A stretch of DNA of 64,000 bases, from contig OX638380.1 of NCBI GenBank assembly GCA_951813855.1, positions 760,876-824,875 on the forward strand, given 5' to 3'. This document shows, piece after piece, positions 45,643-54,682 of the stretch (its first letter is position 1; each line of letters begins with the position of its first letter). Source of the DNA: an uncultured Verrucomicrobiae bacterium (GTDB lineage Bacteria; Verrucomicrobiota; Verrucomicrobiia; Limisphaerales; AAA164-E04). Under the pieces are notes generated by a model. The model ran no database searches. It worked only from the letters and a program-made list of their open reading frames with translations, and was not told the origin of the DNA. The position numbers and the translations under genes are program-made.

Positions 45643-47727
45643 ATGGCGACCGTATCCGAAGAAAGGATGCGGGAGATCATCATCATCCGATTCGATAATC
45701 CCCCGCTCAACGTACTGACGGCCGATTTACTCGAAAACATCAGCCGCTCCCTGAAAAGCTATCGCGACGATTCCCGAACTTCGGCTTTGGTACTGACGGG
45801 AAGGAAGAACGCCTTCGCCGCCGGCGCCGACATCAAACGGCTGGCCCAAGGAACCGATCGGGATATCGATTTCGGATTGCGTCCGTTGACTTCGCTCATC
45901 GAACAGTTTCCGAAACCGATCGTTTGCGCCCTGGCCGGACTGGCCTTGGGCGGAGGCTTGGAAATCGCCATGAGCTGTCATTACCGGATAGCGCAGAGCG
46001 ACGCGACCTTCGGACAACCGGAAGTCAAAATAGGGTTGATACCCGGCGGCGGCGGCACTCAACGCCTGCCCAGGCTGGTCGGCACCCTCCCGGCCGCCGA
46101 ACTTTGCGCTACCGGAAAAACGCTCACCGCGGCCGAAGCTTGGCGCTGGGGATTGCTCGACCGGACGGTCGAGGAACATTTAGTCATGGAAGCCGTCCAA
46201 CTGGCTCGAGCCTTGGGACTGAGTAAGCGGCCTTCTCGCCTGACGGGCCTGCAACCTGTTCTTCCCGATCGAAGCACCGCTCGGCGACTCGAAGATCTAC
46301 GAAAAAACGTTCGTAAGAAATATCCCCGGCAACCGGCAAGGCTGCTAACCATCGACGCTGTCGAACTGGCCGCTAATGTTCCCCTGGAAGAGGGACTAAA
46401 ACGAGAATCCGATCTCTTCGATATGTGCCTGCAATCGCGCGAAGCTCAAAACCTGATCCATCTGTTTCTCAGCGAACGAACCGCGGCGACCGGGACGAAA
46501 ACGCTTCCCCCCTCCAAACCGATCGCACGGGCCGCGATCCTCGGCGCCGGAACCATGGGGACGGGAATCGCCATCGCCTGCCTCAACGCCGGAATCGCCG
46601 TACGCCTTAACGACGACGACTCAGAAGCATTGAAACGGAGCCGAGCCAAAATCGAAGAATATTTCCTGGCTCGAAAAACCAGCGGCAAACTCTCCTCGCT
46701 CGAAACCGAAACACGCCTCGGCTCGATCTCCTCCGCTCCCGACGAGTCGGTTTTCGAAGACGCCGATATCGTGATCGAAACCATCACCGAAAATCTTGCC
46801 TGCAAACGCCGAGTCCTGAAAGCGGCCGAATCGCACCTCCCCCCGAATCTGGTTCTGGCCACAAACACTTCCACGCTGGATATCGACCGACTGGCGGCCA
46901 ACCTCCGTCACCCGGAACGACTCGTAGGATTGCATTTTTTCAACCCGGCTCCGGTCATGAAACTTGTCGAACTGTCCCAAAGCGAACGCAACTCTCCCGA
47001 GGCTCTCGCCGTGTGCGCGACTCTCGCCAAGCAACTCGGCAAATTGAGCGTGATCGTAGCCCAGAGTCCCGGTTATATCGGCAACCGCATGTTCGCTCCC
47101 TATTTGCGCGAAGCTCAATTCCTGGTGGAAGAAGGCGCCAGTGTCAGCCAGGTGGACCAAATCATGGTGGAATTCGGTTGGAGACTAGGCCCTCTGGCTA
47201 CGCTCGATTTAATCGGGAACGATACGGCTGGAAACATTCGGCAGATCGACCGGCCCGCCGCTGCCGCTCGAAAACCGTTCGTACCCCAACTATTGTCCGA
47301 AGAAAAACGCTGGGGTCAAAAATCCGGATTGGGATGGTATCGCTACCCGACCGGGACCTCCCGCCCGGAACCGGATACCGACTTCGAGAATCGCATCCGG
47401 GAAACGGCCCTTGAATTGAAGATCCCGCAACAAACGTTTGCGACCGGCGAGATTATTAATCGTCTTCTCTTGCCTATGATCAACGAAGCCGCACGAATCC
47501 TGAAGGCCGGAATCGCGCGCCAGCCCTCCGATATCAATATCGTCATGGTTCACGGCTTCGGATTTCCTGCCTATTGGGGCGGCCCACTGCGATATGCGGA
47601 CCAGCGCGGAGCGAAAAATCTGCTCGAAAGTTTACTAAATCTGGAGAAGCGATTCGGCGCTCGATTCCGCCCGGCCCCGTTGCTCCGAAAACTCACTCGA
47701 GGCAATCGATCCTTCGCTTCACTTTGA
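45643..47727 (+). CDS. fadB: Bifunctional enoyl-CoA hydratase / 3-hydroxyacyl-CoA dehydrogenase
   Basis: 694 residues. The N-terminal crotonase domain (about 1-190) has FAAGADIKRLAQG and the oxyanion/acid region LALGGGLEIAMSCHYRIAQ with QPEVKIGLIPGGGGTQRLPR. The NAD domain starts near residue 297 with AAILGAGTMGTGIAIACLNA and has the dehydrogenase histidine region GLHFFNPAPVMKLVELSQSE. The C-terminal domain has VHGFGFPAYWGGPLRYADQR. Order and length match FadB/FadJ multifunctional proteins, and the thiolase gene is immediately upstream. An hsdS remnant begins right after its stop. Confidence 0.94.
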   Translation: MATVSEERMREIIIIRFDNPPLNVLTADLLENISRSLKSYRDDSRTSALVLTGRKNAFAAGADIKRLAQGTDRDIDFGLRPLTSLIEQFPKPIVCALAGLALGGGLEIAMSCHYRIAQSDATFGQPEVKIGLIPGGGGTQRLPRLVGTLPAAELCATGKTLTAAEAWRWGLLDRTVEEHLVMEAVQLARALGLSKRPSRLTGLQPVLPDRSTARRLEDLRKNVRKKYPRQPARLLTIDAVELAANVPLEEGLKRESDLFDMCLQSREAQNLIHLFLSERTAATGTKTLPPSKPIARAAILGAGTMGTGIAIACLNAGIAVRLNDDDSEALKRSRAKIEEYFLARKTSGKLSSLETETRLGSISSAPDESVFEDADIVIETITENLACKRRVLKAAESHLPPNLVLATNTSTLDIDRLAANLRHPERLVGLHFFNPAPVMKLVELSQSERNSPEALAVCATLAKQLGKLSVIVAQSPGYIGNRMFAPYLREAQFLVEEGASVSQVDQIMVEFGWRLGPLATLDLIGNDTAGNIRQIDRPAAAARKPFVPQLLSEEKRWGQKSGLGWYRYPTGTSRPEPDTDFENRIRETALELKIPQQTFATGEIINRLLLPMINEAARILKAGIARQPSDINIVMVHGFGFPAYWGGPLRYADQRGAKNLLESLLNLEKRFGARFRPAPLLRKLTRGNRSFASL

Positions 47728-48847
47728 ACGGGTAACCGAAGGCTTTCTGACGTCAGGGAATTTCGTGGAAGTGGATCACGATTCCGGCACAGTGATACCC
47801 TAATGGCGTGCATAACTCCATGCTTGGAGAACGGCAAAATCGCGCGTTATTGCACAGCTGGCTCCTCGGAATCAGCACCCGGTTCGACAGAATTCATCGT
47901 AATCCGAGGACGTCCCGAAGTCACTGACACCAATTTCACTTTCGATCTGACCAAATCCGGCATGGTTCGACAATACGCTATCGGACAAATGACGGGAACT
48001 TCCGGTCATCAAATTTTTCCTGCAAATGCACTCGAATACTTAACAGTGGCCATACCATCGCTCCCGGAACCATGCACCATAGCTCGCTTTCTCGGCGAGT
48101 TGGACAACAAGCTCAAATCAAATCTTAGCAGGATTGATACCCTGGAAGCTATGGCACAGTCGATCTTCAAGGACTGGTTCGTGGATTTCGGCCCCACCCG
48201 GGCCAAAACCCCTGGTCGCACACCATACTTGACTCCCAAACTCTGGGATCTTTTCCCCGATACACCGGATACTACTGAAATAGGAGAAATACCGGAAGGA
48301 TGGAACTATCAATCAGTTTCTGAATTGGCAAAGATCAAAAGGGGTAAACATCTGCCCCAAAAAGAATATATCGAACGGGGAGCCCTGCCGGTATTGGGGG
48401 ATGCTGGAATAATGGGGCATCCCAACCATCATAATTCCGAAAGTTTTATAATCACAGTCGGACACCTAGGAGCTTACAATGGACCATTCTTTTCTTACCG
48501 TGGCAAGGCAGGGATAAACAATAATGCATCTTTGATTATGCCTGGTGAGTTAGTATCTGGCGAATGGTTTTTGCTCGCACTTCAAACACTTGATGTCAAT
48601 TTAGTCAAAAAAGGTGCCGCACACCCATTGGTTTCAAACTCCGAGATAGCTTCAATGAAGGTAGTCTACCCTGAAACCATCATCCTTAATCAATTTCACC
48701 GATACATTACTCCGATTAAATTAAAAAGGGTCAGGTCAACTCGAAAACGATGTCCTTCGCCAAACTCGCGATCTCCTACTCCCGAAACTCAGATCCGGTG
48801 AAATTCGTCTTCGGGATGCCGAACAGCTAGTGGAAACTGTGACATGA
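47728..48847 (+). pseudogene. Type I restriction specificity subunit remnant (hsdS)
   Basis: Starting directly after the fadB stop, the frame reads REFRGSGSRFRHSDTLMACI and TPCLENGKIARY, the end of a first target-recognition domain; the N-terminus is missing. Then LDNKLKSNLSRIDTLEAMAQ with SIFKDWFVDFGPTRAK is the central conserved helix, followed by a second recognition domain (GEIPEGWNYQSVSELAKIKR). A frame change in an A/G run near 48725 leads into QLENDVLRQTRDLLLPKLRS, GEIRLRDAEQLVETVT and a TGA at 48845-48847. No hsdM or hsdR is present. The segment is AT-richer than its neighbours. Confidence 0.8.
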
Positions 48848-49258
48848 ACCGCCTTTCCGTCAAACTCAACCTGCTTCCTTGGGATCGCGCAGCAAGATCT
48901 GGCGTTAACATACCAGAAACCACCTTAAAGGGAGTGCAAGGAGGCACGACCTATCCTAATGCAGTTGGAGCATTTTTCTCGCACCATCCGAGTGCCCTTC
49001 GGATTCCTGTTCCTCACGAATCTCCAGAAAAAGTTCTTCCGATCCCAGCCTTCGAACCTTTGCCGGCACCCGGTAAGACCTCCCCCGCTCGAATCCACGG
49101 CACCCGACCTATGCTTACCAAAAACGATAGAACTGATATCGAGTCACGCCCGCATCGCCAACGAACCGAATCTCGACTTTGCAAGCAGCATTTCAGTCTC
49201 CAGGTTAAATTTCCGATTGTTACTTGCTGACGCCTTCGGCCCAGATTAAACTTCGCCT
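48848..49258. other. Gap between hsdS remnant and membrane protein gene
   Basis: About 410 bases with overlapping unremarkable open frames. No further restriction-system motifs, RNA or promoter is clear. Confidence 0.4.
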
Positions 49259-49924
49259 ATGCCCGATCGCACTTTTGCCGGCCACAAAAAAGTTGGCGAA
49301 TCCCTGCTGGGACGATGGGAAAGACGATTCGTCGCCTCCTGCGTACCCCGGATCCCATCCTTTCTCGAAACTTGGCACCTGACCCTGTTTACCCTCCTGT
49401 GGAGCGTGCTGGCTCTGGTTTGCTTTTATCTAGCCAAGGACAATCTACACTGGCTTTGGGGAGTATCGGGGCTAATCCTCATGCAATACCTGACCGACCT
49501 CTTCGACGGAGCCGTAGGCCGCCATCGCGACACCGGACTGATCAAATGGGGATTCTATATGGACCATTTTCTGGATTACGTTTTCCAGAGCGCGATCGTC
49601 ATCGGGTATTATTTGATTTCGCCGGCCGGTCTGACCCCTTATTTCTTCGGCCTGCTTCTGCTCACCGGCGGATTCATGGTCAATTCCTTTCTCTGGTTCG
49701 CCGCCACCAACCATTTCGAGATCAGTTATTTCGGCGTCGGCCCGACAGAAATTCGATTTTTGGTGATCGGGCTCAACGCTTCGATCGTCGTGTTCGGAAC
49801 TTCCTGGTGGCCGCTTACGGTACCCCTTTTCTTCTGGACGTTCCTCGTCGGCTTGACGCTCGTCGTTTACCGAACGCAATGTCGGCTGTGGCGTATCGAC
49901 CTGGAGCTCAAACGCAAACAATAA
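49259..49924 (+). CDS. CDP-alcohol phosphatidyltransferase-family membrane protein
   Basis: A 221-residue integral membrane protein with about five or six helices (TLFTLLWSVLALVCFYLA, GVSGLILMQYLTDLFDG, FGLLLLTGGFMVNSFLWFA, PLFFWTFLVGLTLVVY). DGAVGRHRDTGLIKWGFYMD followed by HFLD matches the DGxxxxR...GxxxDxxxD metal-binding signature of the family, which joins a CDP-activated group to an alcohol in phospholipid synthesis. The spacing is slightly longer than canonical. The acceptor alcohol cannot be told from sequence. Confidence 0.72.
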   Translation: MPDRTFAGHKKVGESLLGRWERRFVASCVPRIPSFLETWHLTLFTLLWSVLALVCFYLAKDNLHWLWGVSGLILMQYLTDLFDGAVGRHRDTGLIKWGFYMDHFLDYVFQSAIVIGYYLISPAGLTPYFFGLLLLTGGFMVNSFLWFAATNHFEISYFGVGPTEIRFLVIGLNASIVVFGTSWWPLTVPLFFWTFLVGLTLVVYRTQCRLWRIDLELKRKQ

Positions 49925-49956
49925 GGCGATCCCGCCTGAAAAAAAAACCGAGCCGA

Positions 49957-50616
49957 TTACAATTTCCCCTTGGTGCTCGGGATAATCTCCGCAATCCGGG
50001 GGTCACGAGAACAGGCACCGTCCACGGCCTTGGCGAAAGCCTTGAACAACGCCTCGACAATATGATGAGGTTCTTCGCCGTATAGCAACTCCAAGTGAAG
50101 ATTGCAACGCGCCTCGTTGGCGAACGCCTGGAAGAATTCCCGAGCCAGGCCGAAACGAAAGCGGCAAGACATGTCCTGCTGCTTTTCGGCGTCGACGATC
50201 TTGAAGCCCAAGGCTTGCATTCCTTTCCAAATCAAATGAGGCCGGCCGCTGAAATCGATCACGCAACGCGCCAAACACTCGTCCATGGGCACGTAGGCTT
50301 CGCCGGTAAACGGATTGCGAGGATCGAATCCCGTCCCGTAGCGACGTATTCCCTTCTTGTCTTCCAAAACCTCGCTGAACGCCTGCCCCAAGGCGAGTCC
50401 GCAGTCCTCCACGGTGTGATGGCCGTCGATTTCAAGATCGCCGCGACATTGCAATTCCAAATTCAACACGGCATGCCGAGCCAGCAAGGTCAGCATGTGA
50501 TCGAAAAAGGGAATCCCTGTCGCGATGCGATACTGCCCCGAGCCGTTAAGGTCCAAGACAAGCCGAATATCGGTTTCTCCAGTGGTCCTGCTCACTGTCG
50601 CTCGCCTCGGATTCAT
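49957..50616 (-). CDS. hisB: Imidazoleglycerol-phosphate dehydratase
   Basis: Catalyses the dehydration step of histidine biosynthesis. 219 residues with ATGIPFFDHMLTLLARHA, the metal-binding GDLEIDGHHTVEDCGLALGQ, YVPMDECLARCVIDFSGRPH and the second metal motif EEPHHIVEALFKAFAKA. It is about 20 residues longer than common HisB, mainly through an insertion between KKGIRRYG and YVPMDE (TGFDPRNPFTGEA). It stands alone, with no other his genes in the window, and is convergent with the membrane protein gene. Confidence 0.93.
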   Translation of the reverse strand: MNPRRATVSRTTGETDIRLVLDLNGSGQYRIATGIPFFDHMLTLLARHAVLNLELQCRGDLEIDGHHTVEDCGLALGQAFSEVLEDKKGIRRYGTGFDPRNPFTGEAYVPMDECLARCVIDFSGRPHLIWKGMQALGFKIVDAEKQQDMSCRFRFGLAREFFQAFANEARCNLHLELLYGEEPHHIVEALFKAFAKAVDGACSRDPRIAEIIPSTKGKL

Positions 50617-50847
50617 CGGCGTCCAATGAAAGACATCTCCGAAAAGATTCCAAGCGAATTCGTCGATGGGGTCATTAAGGAATCGAACCGATTCGGAACC
50701 CGAGACGGCTTGAAAAAACGGAACGGATCATCAGGGGAACCCGATTCAATTCCGTGAGTTCGACACATAACGGCAGAGTTGCCCGGACGCGGAACGGCGA
50801 GTCCAGGACCGCAAGCCTGATGCACCTGAACCAAACGCGCCGGACAA

Positions 50848-51267
50848 TCACCGGCGTTGCAGAAATGCTCGAATCTTGTCGACAATTCCGACGTTCGTTT
50901 TAATGTCGCATTCCCAAAGCACCAGCACGCCCCAACCGGATGCCAGGAGATTGGTTTGATGCTCCAGATCGCGTTCGGCATTGCGTTTCAATTTCGGGAG
51001 CCAGTAGTCCCGATTGGACCGAGGGCACCGGGCGATCTTGCACTTGGGATCGGCATGCTGGTGCCAAAAACAGCCGTGGACGAATATGACTTTGCGCCGG
51101 CTCGGAAACACCAAGTCGGGTTTGCCGGGAAGGTCTTTGCGATGTAGCCGATAGCGGTATCCCATCGCATGGACAATCCGGCGCACCGCCATCTCCGGCT
51201 TCATCCCTTTGGCCCGGATGTTGGACATGATTTCGCTGCGTCGCTCGCGGGAAACAGTGTCGGCCAT
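50848..51267 (-). CDS. vsr: Very short patch repair endonuclease (Vsr), island copy
   Basis: 139 residues with the complete signature: SNIRAKGMKPEMAVRRIVHA, GYRYRLHRKDLPGKPDLVFP, FVHGCFWHQHADPKC. Asp51, His64 and His69 are conserved, as in the copy at 5761-6207. Same strand as the Eco29kI-type endonuclease and the cytosine methyltransferase upstream, the usual company of vsr. A small frame ends 7 bases before its start. The two vsr copies differ substantially, so they were acquired separately. Confidence 0.93.
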   Translation of the reverse strand: MADTVSRERRSEIMSNIRAKGMKPEMAVRRIVHAMGYRYRLHRKDLPGKPDLVFPSRRKVIFVHGCFWHQHADPKCKIARCPRSNRDYWLPKLKRNAERDLEHQTNLLASGWGVLVLWECDIKTNVGIVDKIRAFLQRR

Positions 51268-51273
51268 TGGTTC

Positions 51274-51564
51274 TCACCAAGAAAAAGTTTCGCTGACCAA
51301 TCCATTAAAACTTCGGCGGTGGTCCTTGCAATCGTTTTCCTCAAGACGGGCAATCATGAACAACGGTGGATAATCCACGGTAAAGGTCAACTTCTCTCGA
51401 TACTGTGCCAGGAAGCGATCGCTCAATTCATAATGATGCAGCCGGAATTTGGTTCGCCGGTCACGACGACGATCTGAGGAAACCGCCCCGTGCGGTTCGA
51501 GACCAGATTGCACGCTTCCGTTCGGTAGCCATGCACGCGGTCGCTTCGCACAGCCCACTCGCAC
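51274..51564 (-). CDS. Small hypothetical protein upstream of vsr
   Basis: Not recognised. 96 codons ending 7 bases before the vsr start. The C-terminal half (HHYELSDRFLAQYREKLTF, YPPLFMIARLEENDCKDHRR) reads like real protein, whereas the N-terminal 35 residues do not. It may be the truncated end of a larger gene. The remaining 51565-51898 stretch shows nothing. Confidence 0.35.
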   Translation of the reverse strand: MRVGCAKRPRAWLPNGSVQSGLEPHGAVSSDRRRDRRTKFRLHHYELSDRFLAQYREKLTFTVDYPPLFMIARLEENDCKDHRRSFNGLVSETFSW

Positions 51565-51898
51565 AATACCAAGGCAAAAGAATGATACTATTGCTTTTGA
51601 GGTGTCTCAGGGGTGAGTGACGCGCCTGTTTTTCGATCAACAACCTGTCGCCGGTATTGAGGATCTCATTTTCTCGAAGTAACAAATCACGAATTCAGAA
51701 TTGATGTAACGATCGTTTCCAAAGGCATAGGCCAGCTCTGGGTCATCCTTGGGGGATTATGTATTAGGGTTGATAGCCCGGGTTCATCCTGGTAGATCGC
51801 AGCTTGTCTTTTTTCGCGGGCCTGTAGCGCAGCACGGCGGCGGCTACCCGACGGAGCGTTACGCCCTTGTAGTCTGCCGGAAGCGGAGGGGGCTCTGC

Positions 51899-52495
51899 CT
51901 AGCTTTCTTCTTGGTCAGGCTCCTTCCTGTGCCGAATGACGTCAACCGGTATATCGGCGGTGCTGTCTGCGCCGTCCTGACAGAGATTGGCCCACGGCCT
52001 GCCGGGATGCAGCGGGTCCCAACGTGAACGGCGCTGATTGCGCCGCGTGCGCCCCTGATTGTGCTGCCCGAATCCGTCAACAACCACGTTCCAGATAGGG
52101 CGGTGTTCGGAGATTAAGACCTGTTCGGTAAGTCCTATCCAGATCGGATCGAGCACTAACCACTGGCAGCGGAAGTCGGCAAGGTCTAGGTTCTTGGCAT
52201 ATCTCACCGATCCGGCATGTTCAGCAAGCCGCCGATACAGCGCCTGATCAGCGCGCTTCGGGGCTGCCCGGCCTTGCCGCTTGCCCGGTAGGTCCGCCTT
52301 GCCCACATAGATCGGATCATCGGGGGCCATGCCCTCGTAAGTTTCGAACCCACCCCGGTAGTAGATCGTGTAACCGCCGCCGCCGGTAAACTGTTCATCA
52401 GGCGGTAGAGCAATGGCCGGATACTCCATGAGCTTGCGGGCCGCGTTCCGTCCCAGCTCATTCACCTCCAGCGGGTTGTAGGCCCTATCGCTCAC
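51899..52495 (-). CDS. Eco29kI-type GIY-YIG restriction endonuclease
   Basis: 198 residues. The GIY-YIG core is visible: GYTIYYRGGF (residues 41-50) and PIYVGKADLPGK (61-72), then LYRRLAEHAGSVRYAKNLDL with ADFRCQWLVLDPIWIGLTEQ (the family glutamate) and WNVVVDGFGQHNQG with RWDPLHPGRPWA. These blocks are characteristic of the Eco29kI family, whose prototype cuts CCGC/GG. Its start overlaps the 3' end of the broken methylase by 11 bases. The cytosine methyltransferase at 54683-55666 is a plausible protecting partner. Stop is TAG. Confidence 0.88.
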   Translation of the reverse strand: MSDRAYNPLEVNELGRNAARKLMEYPAIALPPDEQFTGGGGYTIYYRGGFETYEGMAPDDPIYVGKADLPGKRQGRAAPKRADQALYRRLAEHAGSVRYAKNLDLADFRCQWLVLDPIWIGLTEQVLISEHRPIWNVVVDGFGQHNQGRTRRNQRRSRWDPLHPGRPWANLCQDGADSTADIPVDVIRHRKEPDQEES

Positions 52496-53195
52496 AACGG
52501 GTGCCGTTGCGGCAGATGATCCAGAAGCAATGCCGCTTGCGAGCGTGGTAGGCGTTGCGCCACTTGTCGGAAAGCATCGGCCCCTTCCGCACCTTCACAA
52601 TCAAGTCGCAGACCGTAAATCCCGCTTCCTTGGCCATCCGCATGAAATCGCAATGCGCCCACTGCGAGCGGTGATTGTTCACCATGTCCGTGATCTTCGC
52701 CAGCAAAAGGCCGTCCGGCTTGAGAACGCGCTTGGCCTATTCCAGGAATGGCGGATAGAGGTAACTCAACGTCCAGTCATACTCAGCGCCGCAGGGCATG
52801 GTCGCTCCGAAGTCAATATCAAACCGCTTGCTGCTCTTGTCCCGTCCCTGCGGGCCGACGTGCGGCGGGTCATAGACCACCACGCCGTAGTGGGCATCCG
52901 GCACGCCGTCCATTACCCGGTTATCGCCCACGATCATCGGCTTGTAGCGCGGATCAATGTCCATCGACACCACTTCCCGCTGCGATCCGCGCCAGAAGCG
53001 CCCGACATTGTAAGTCGGATCTAATATCGGCTCGACTTCGATTGAGGCGTAGAATGCAAACATGCGTTCCAGCAGGTCGGCATCGTTGCCTTCCCACACG
53101 CTGCTCAGGGGATCGTATTGTGGCGAACTGGCCGCTATTTCGTCGAGTTCATTCCAGAGTTGTGCTGCCTGTGGCATACGGTCGGAATACAACAT
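52485..53195 (-). pseudogene. DNA methyltransferase split by an in-frame TAG
   Basis: Frames 53195-52740 and 52736-52485 are the same reading frame, broken by TAG at plus 52737-52739. Read through, the protein is about 236 residues, with EVEPILDPTYNVGRFWRG (AdoMet site), REVVSMDIDPRYKPMI, the catalytic-type motif VVVYDPPHVGPQGRD (DPPH in place of DPPY), YLYPPFLE, stop, AKRVLKPDGLLLAKITDMVN, and VRKGPMLSDKWRNAYHARKR. This fits amino-methylating (N6A/N4C) DNA methylases of phage and island type. Its 3' end overlaps the Eco29kI-type gene, suggesting they were one transcription unit. Confidence 0.75.
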
Positions 53196-53312
53196 CGAGT
53201 AAGCCAGTCAATAGAATTATCGCTGTAAGTCGTTGAATCACAAAGGATAAACACGGTGTCTACAGAGCGGACCGGAGTTATCCACAAACAACTTACCGCG
53301 GCATCCACAGGT

Positions 53313-54219
53313 TCAGGCGAACAGGGTTGCGTAAGGGGCAGCCGTCGGCCGGTCAATCGCTTGGCAATGAACGCCATCTGTTCCAGCGTTCCCAGTTCGC
53401 GGATGTTGTGGCGGCTGGCGAACTCGTTGACGTAGCGTTGTAGGTACTTGGTGCTCATCTGGTGGAAAGTACCCTTGTGGGCGCGCTTGAGCATCGACCA
53501 AAAGGATCCCACGCCGTTGCTATAATCTGCCCGTCCACGTATTGCCCGCTAGAGTGCTTTACGCTGGCTTGATTCGACAGGGCGCGGTAAGCGCAGGCAT
53601 CGTCTGTGTAAATCTGCGCGTTCCATTCAGCATTGTCCACCACGAACCGCAGCAAGGTCGCGCCGTCCGCGGAATCCATGGCCTGGGCGACTACCCGGTT
53701 GCTCGCGCGGTCTTTCGCGCCGACTACGGCGGTCTTGCCGACTGATCCGTGCCCGATAAGTTCGTTGCGCTTGCGATTCAGCATATTCCGGCGCTTCCCG
53801 CACATGTAGGTTTCATCGACTTCAACCGGGCCTAGCATGAGCACTGGCGGCCCCTGATCGGCAACGGCTCCGCGAATGCGTTGCTGCATGAACCAAGCCG
53901 TCTATTGCGTGATGCCCAATTCCCGGGACAACTTCATGCTCGCCACGCCTTTCAAGCTGGTCGTGTCCAGGTAGATGGCATACACCCACTTGAGCAACGG
54001 CAGCGGCGATCCAGCCATTACCGTTTCTTTCTTGATGCTGAAATACTTGCGACAATCACGGCAGCGATACGGCATCTTAGCGTAAGAACATTCGTGCGTG
54101 TTTTTGCTTCTGCACTGTAGGAAGGGCCACTTGCCGTCCGGCCTAATGATTGATTCAAACCACTTGCGGGCTGCCGCTTCGTTGGGGAATTCCCGCTGCA
54201 ATTGGAAGAGTGTGAGACC
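53313..54219 (-). pseudogene. IS1595-family transposase, amber stop plus frameshift
   Basis: The frame runs LTLFQLQREFPNEAAARKWF, CRDCRKYFSIKKETVMAGSP, LKWVYAIYLDTTSLKGVASM, KLSRELGITQ, then TAG (plus 53902-53904), TAWFMQQRIRGAVADQG and VEVDETYMCGKRRNML (first DDE aspartate/glutamate). Near 53524 one missing base shifts the frame: QYVDGQI then, in the new frame, YSNGVGSFWSMLKRAHKG with HQMSTKYLQRYVNEFASRHN. The first zinc-ribbon cysteine pair is also altered. The ends of the element were not located. Confidence 0.85.
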
Positions 54220-54347
54220 TTTGCGATGCGCTTTGCCGGATGCTTTCTGTGCCGTATCTGATACCTCAATTCCAACCTGCGATTCTACAGATATGAGCCC
54301 GCTTCGTCATCCCTGGTATATAATCCCCCCATCCTTTTGGGCGGCAG

Positions 54348-54632
54348 TCAGGGCAGCCAACTACACCTGCTGGTTGAATTGGGAACCGACGGAAATCTTG
54401 CCGATCCCCCGCTACCGGGCCGAAGACGCTTTTGACGGGGAATCGTGAACTCCAAAATGTTCTTGCAGCTTTCCTTGAACTGGCTTCCGGCCTTTTGGCC
54501 AATCAAGCTCTCGCCAATAACCCCCAAACCAAGATGATTCGAATTACCGATCGATTTGTTGACGCCCGCCTTGCAGTTCTTGTCCCCATTGCTCGGATCG
54601 CCGTTATTGTCTTTGCAAAGCCAAGAAGCCAG
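54348..54632 (-). pseudogene. Unidentified gene fragment between methyltransferase and IS1595
   Basis: An open minus-strand frame of 94 codons without a good start, ending TGA at plus 54348-54350. It reads DNNGDPSNGDKNCKAGVNKS, IGNSNHLGLGVIGESLIGQK and AGSQFKESCKNILEF, which looks like genuine protein. Its place directly downstream of the cytosine methyltransferase is where a cognate endonuclease would be expected, and it is cut off by the IS1595 copy. I could not assign a family. Confidence 0.35.
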
Positions 54633-54682
54633 CGATTATAAACGGTTAGTGCGGCAGGTTTCGGAAAAGATTGCCTTGATAT

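Noticed and set aside
49924..49950. Hairpin AGGCG/CGCCT followed by an A run after the membrane protein gene
   Set aside because: The run is A on the coding strand; in the opposite direction the T run precedes the hairpin, so it is not an intrinsic terminator for either gene.
53278..53286. Perfect DnaA box TTATCCACA
   Set aside because: A single copy inside or next to a degraded IS1595 element, with no cluster, no AT-rich unwinding region and no dnaA/dnaN neighbours; not an origin.
4150..53904. Possible reassignment of TAG as a sense codon
   Set aside because: The acyl-CoA ligase, giant protein, LRR protein, Eco29kI-type gene and the AT-rich gene at 4251-5300 all end at TAG at family-appropriate or sensible positions; interrupted genes are confined to mobile or defence functions, and one is interrupted by TGA.
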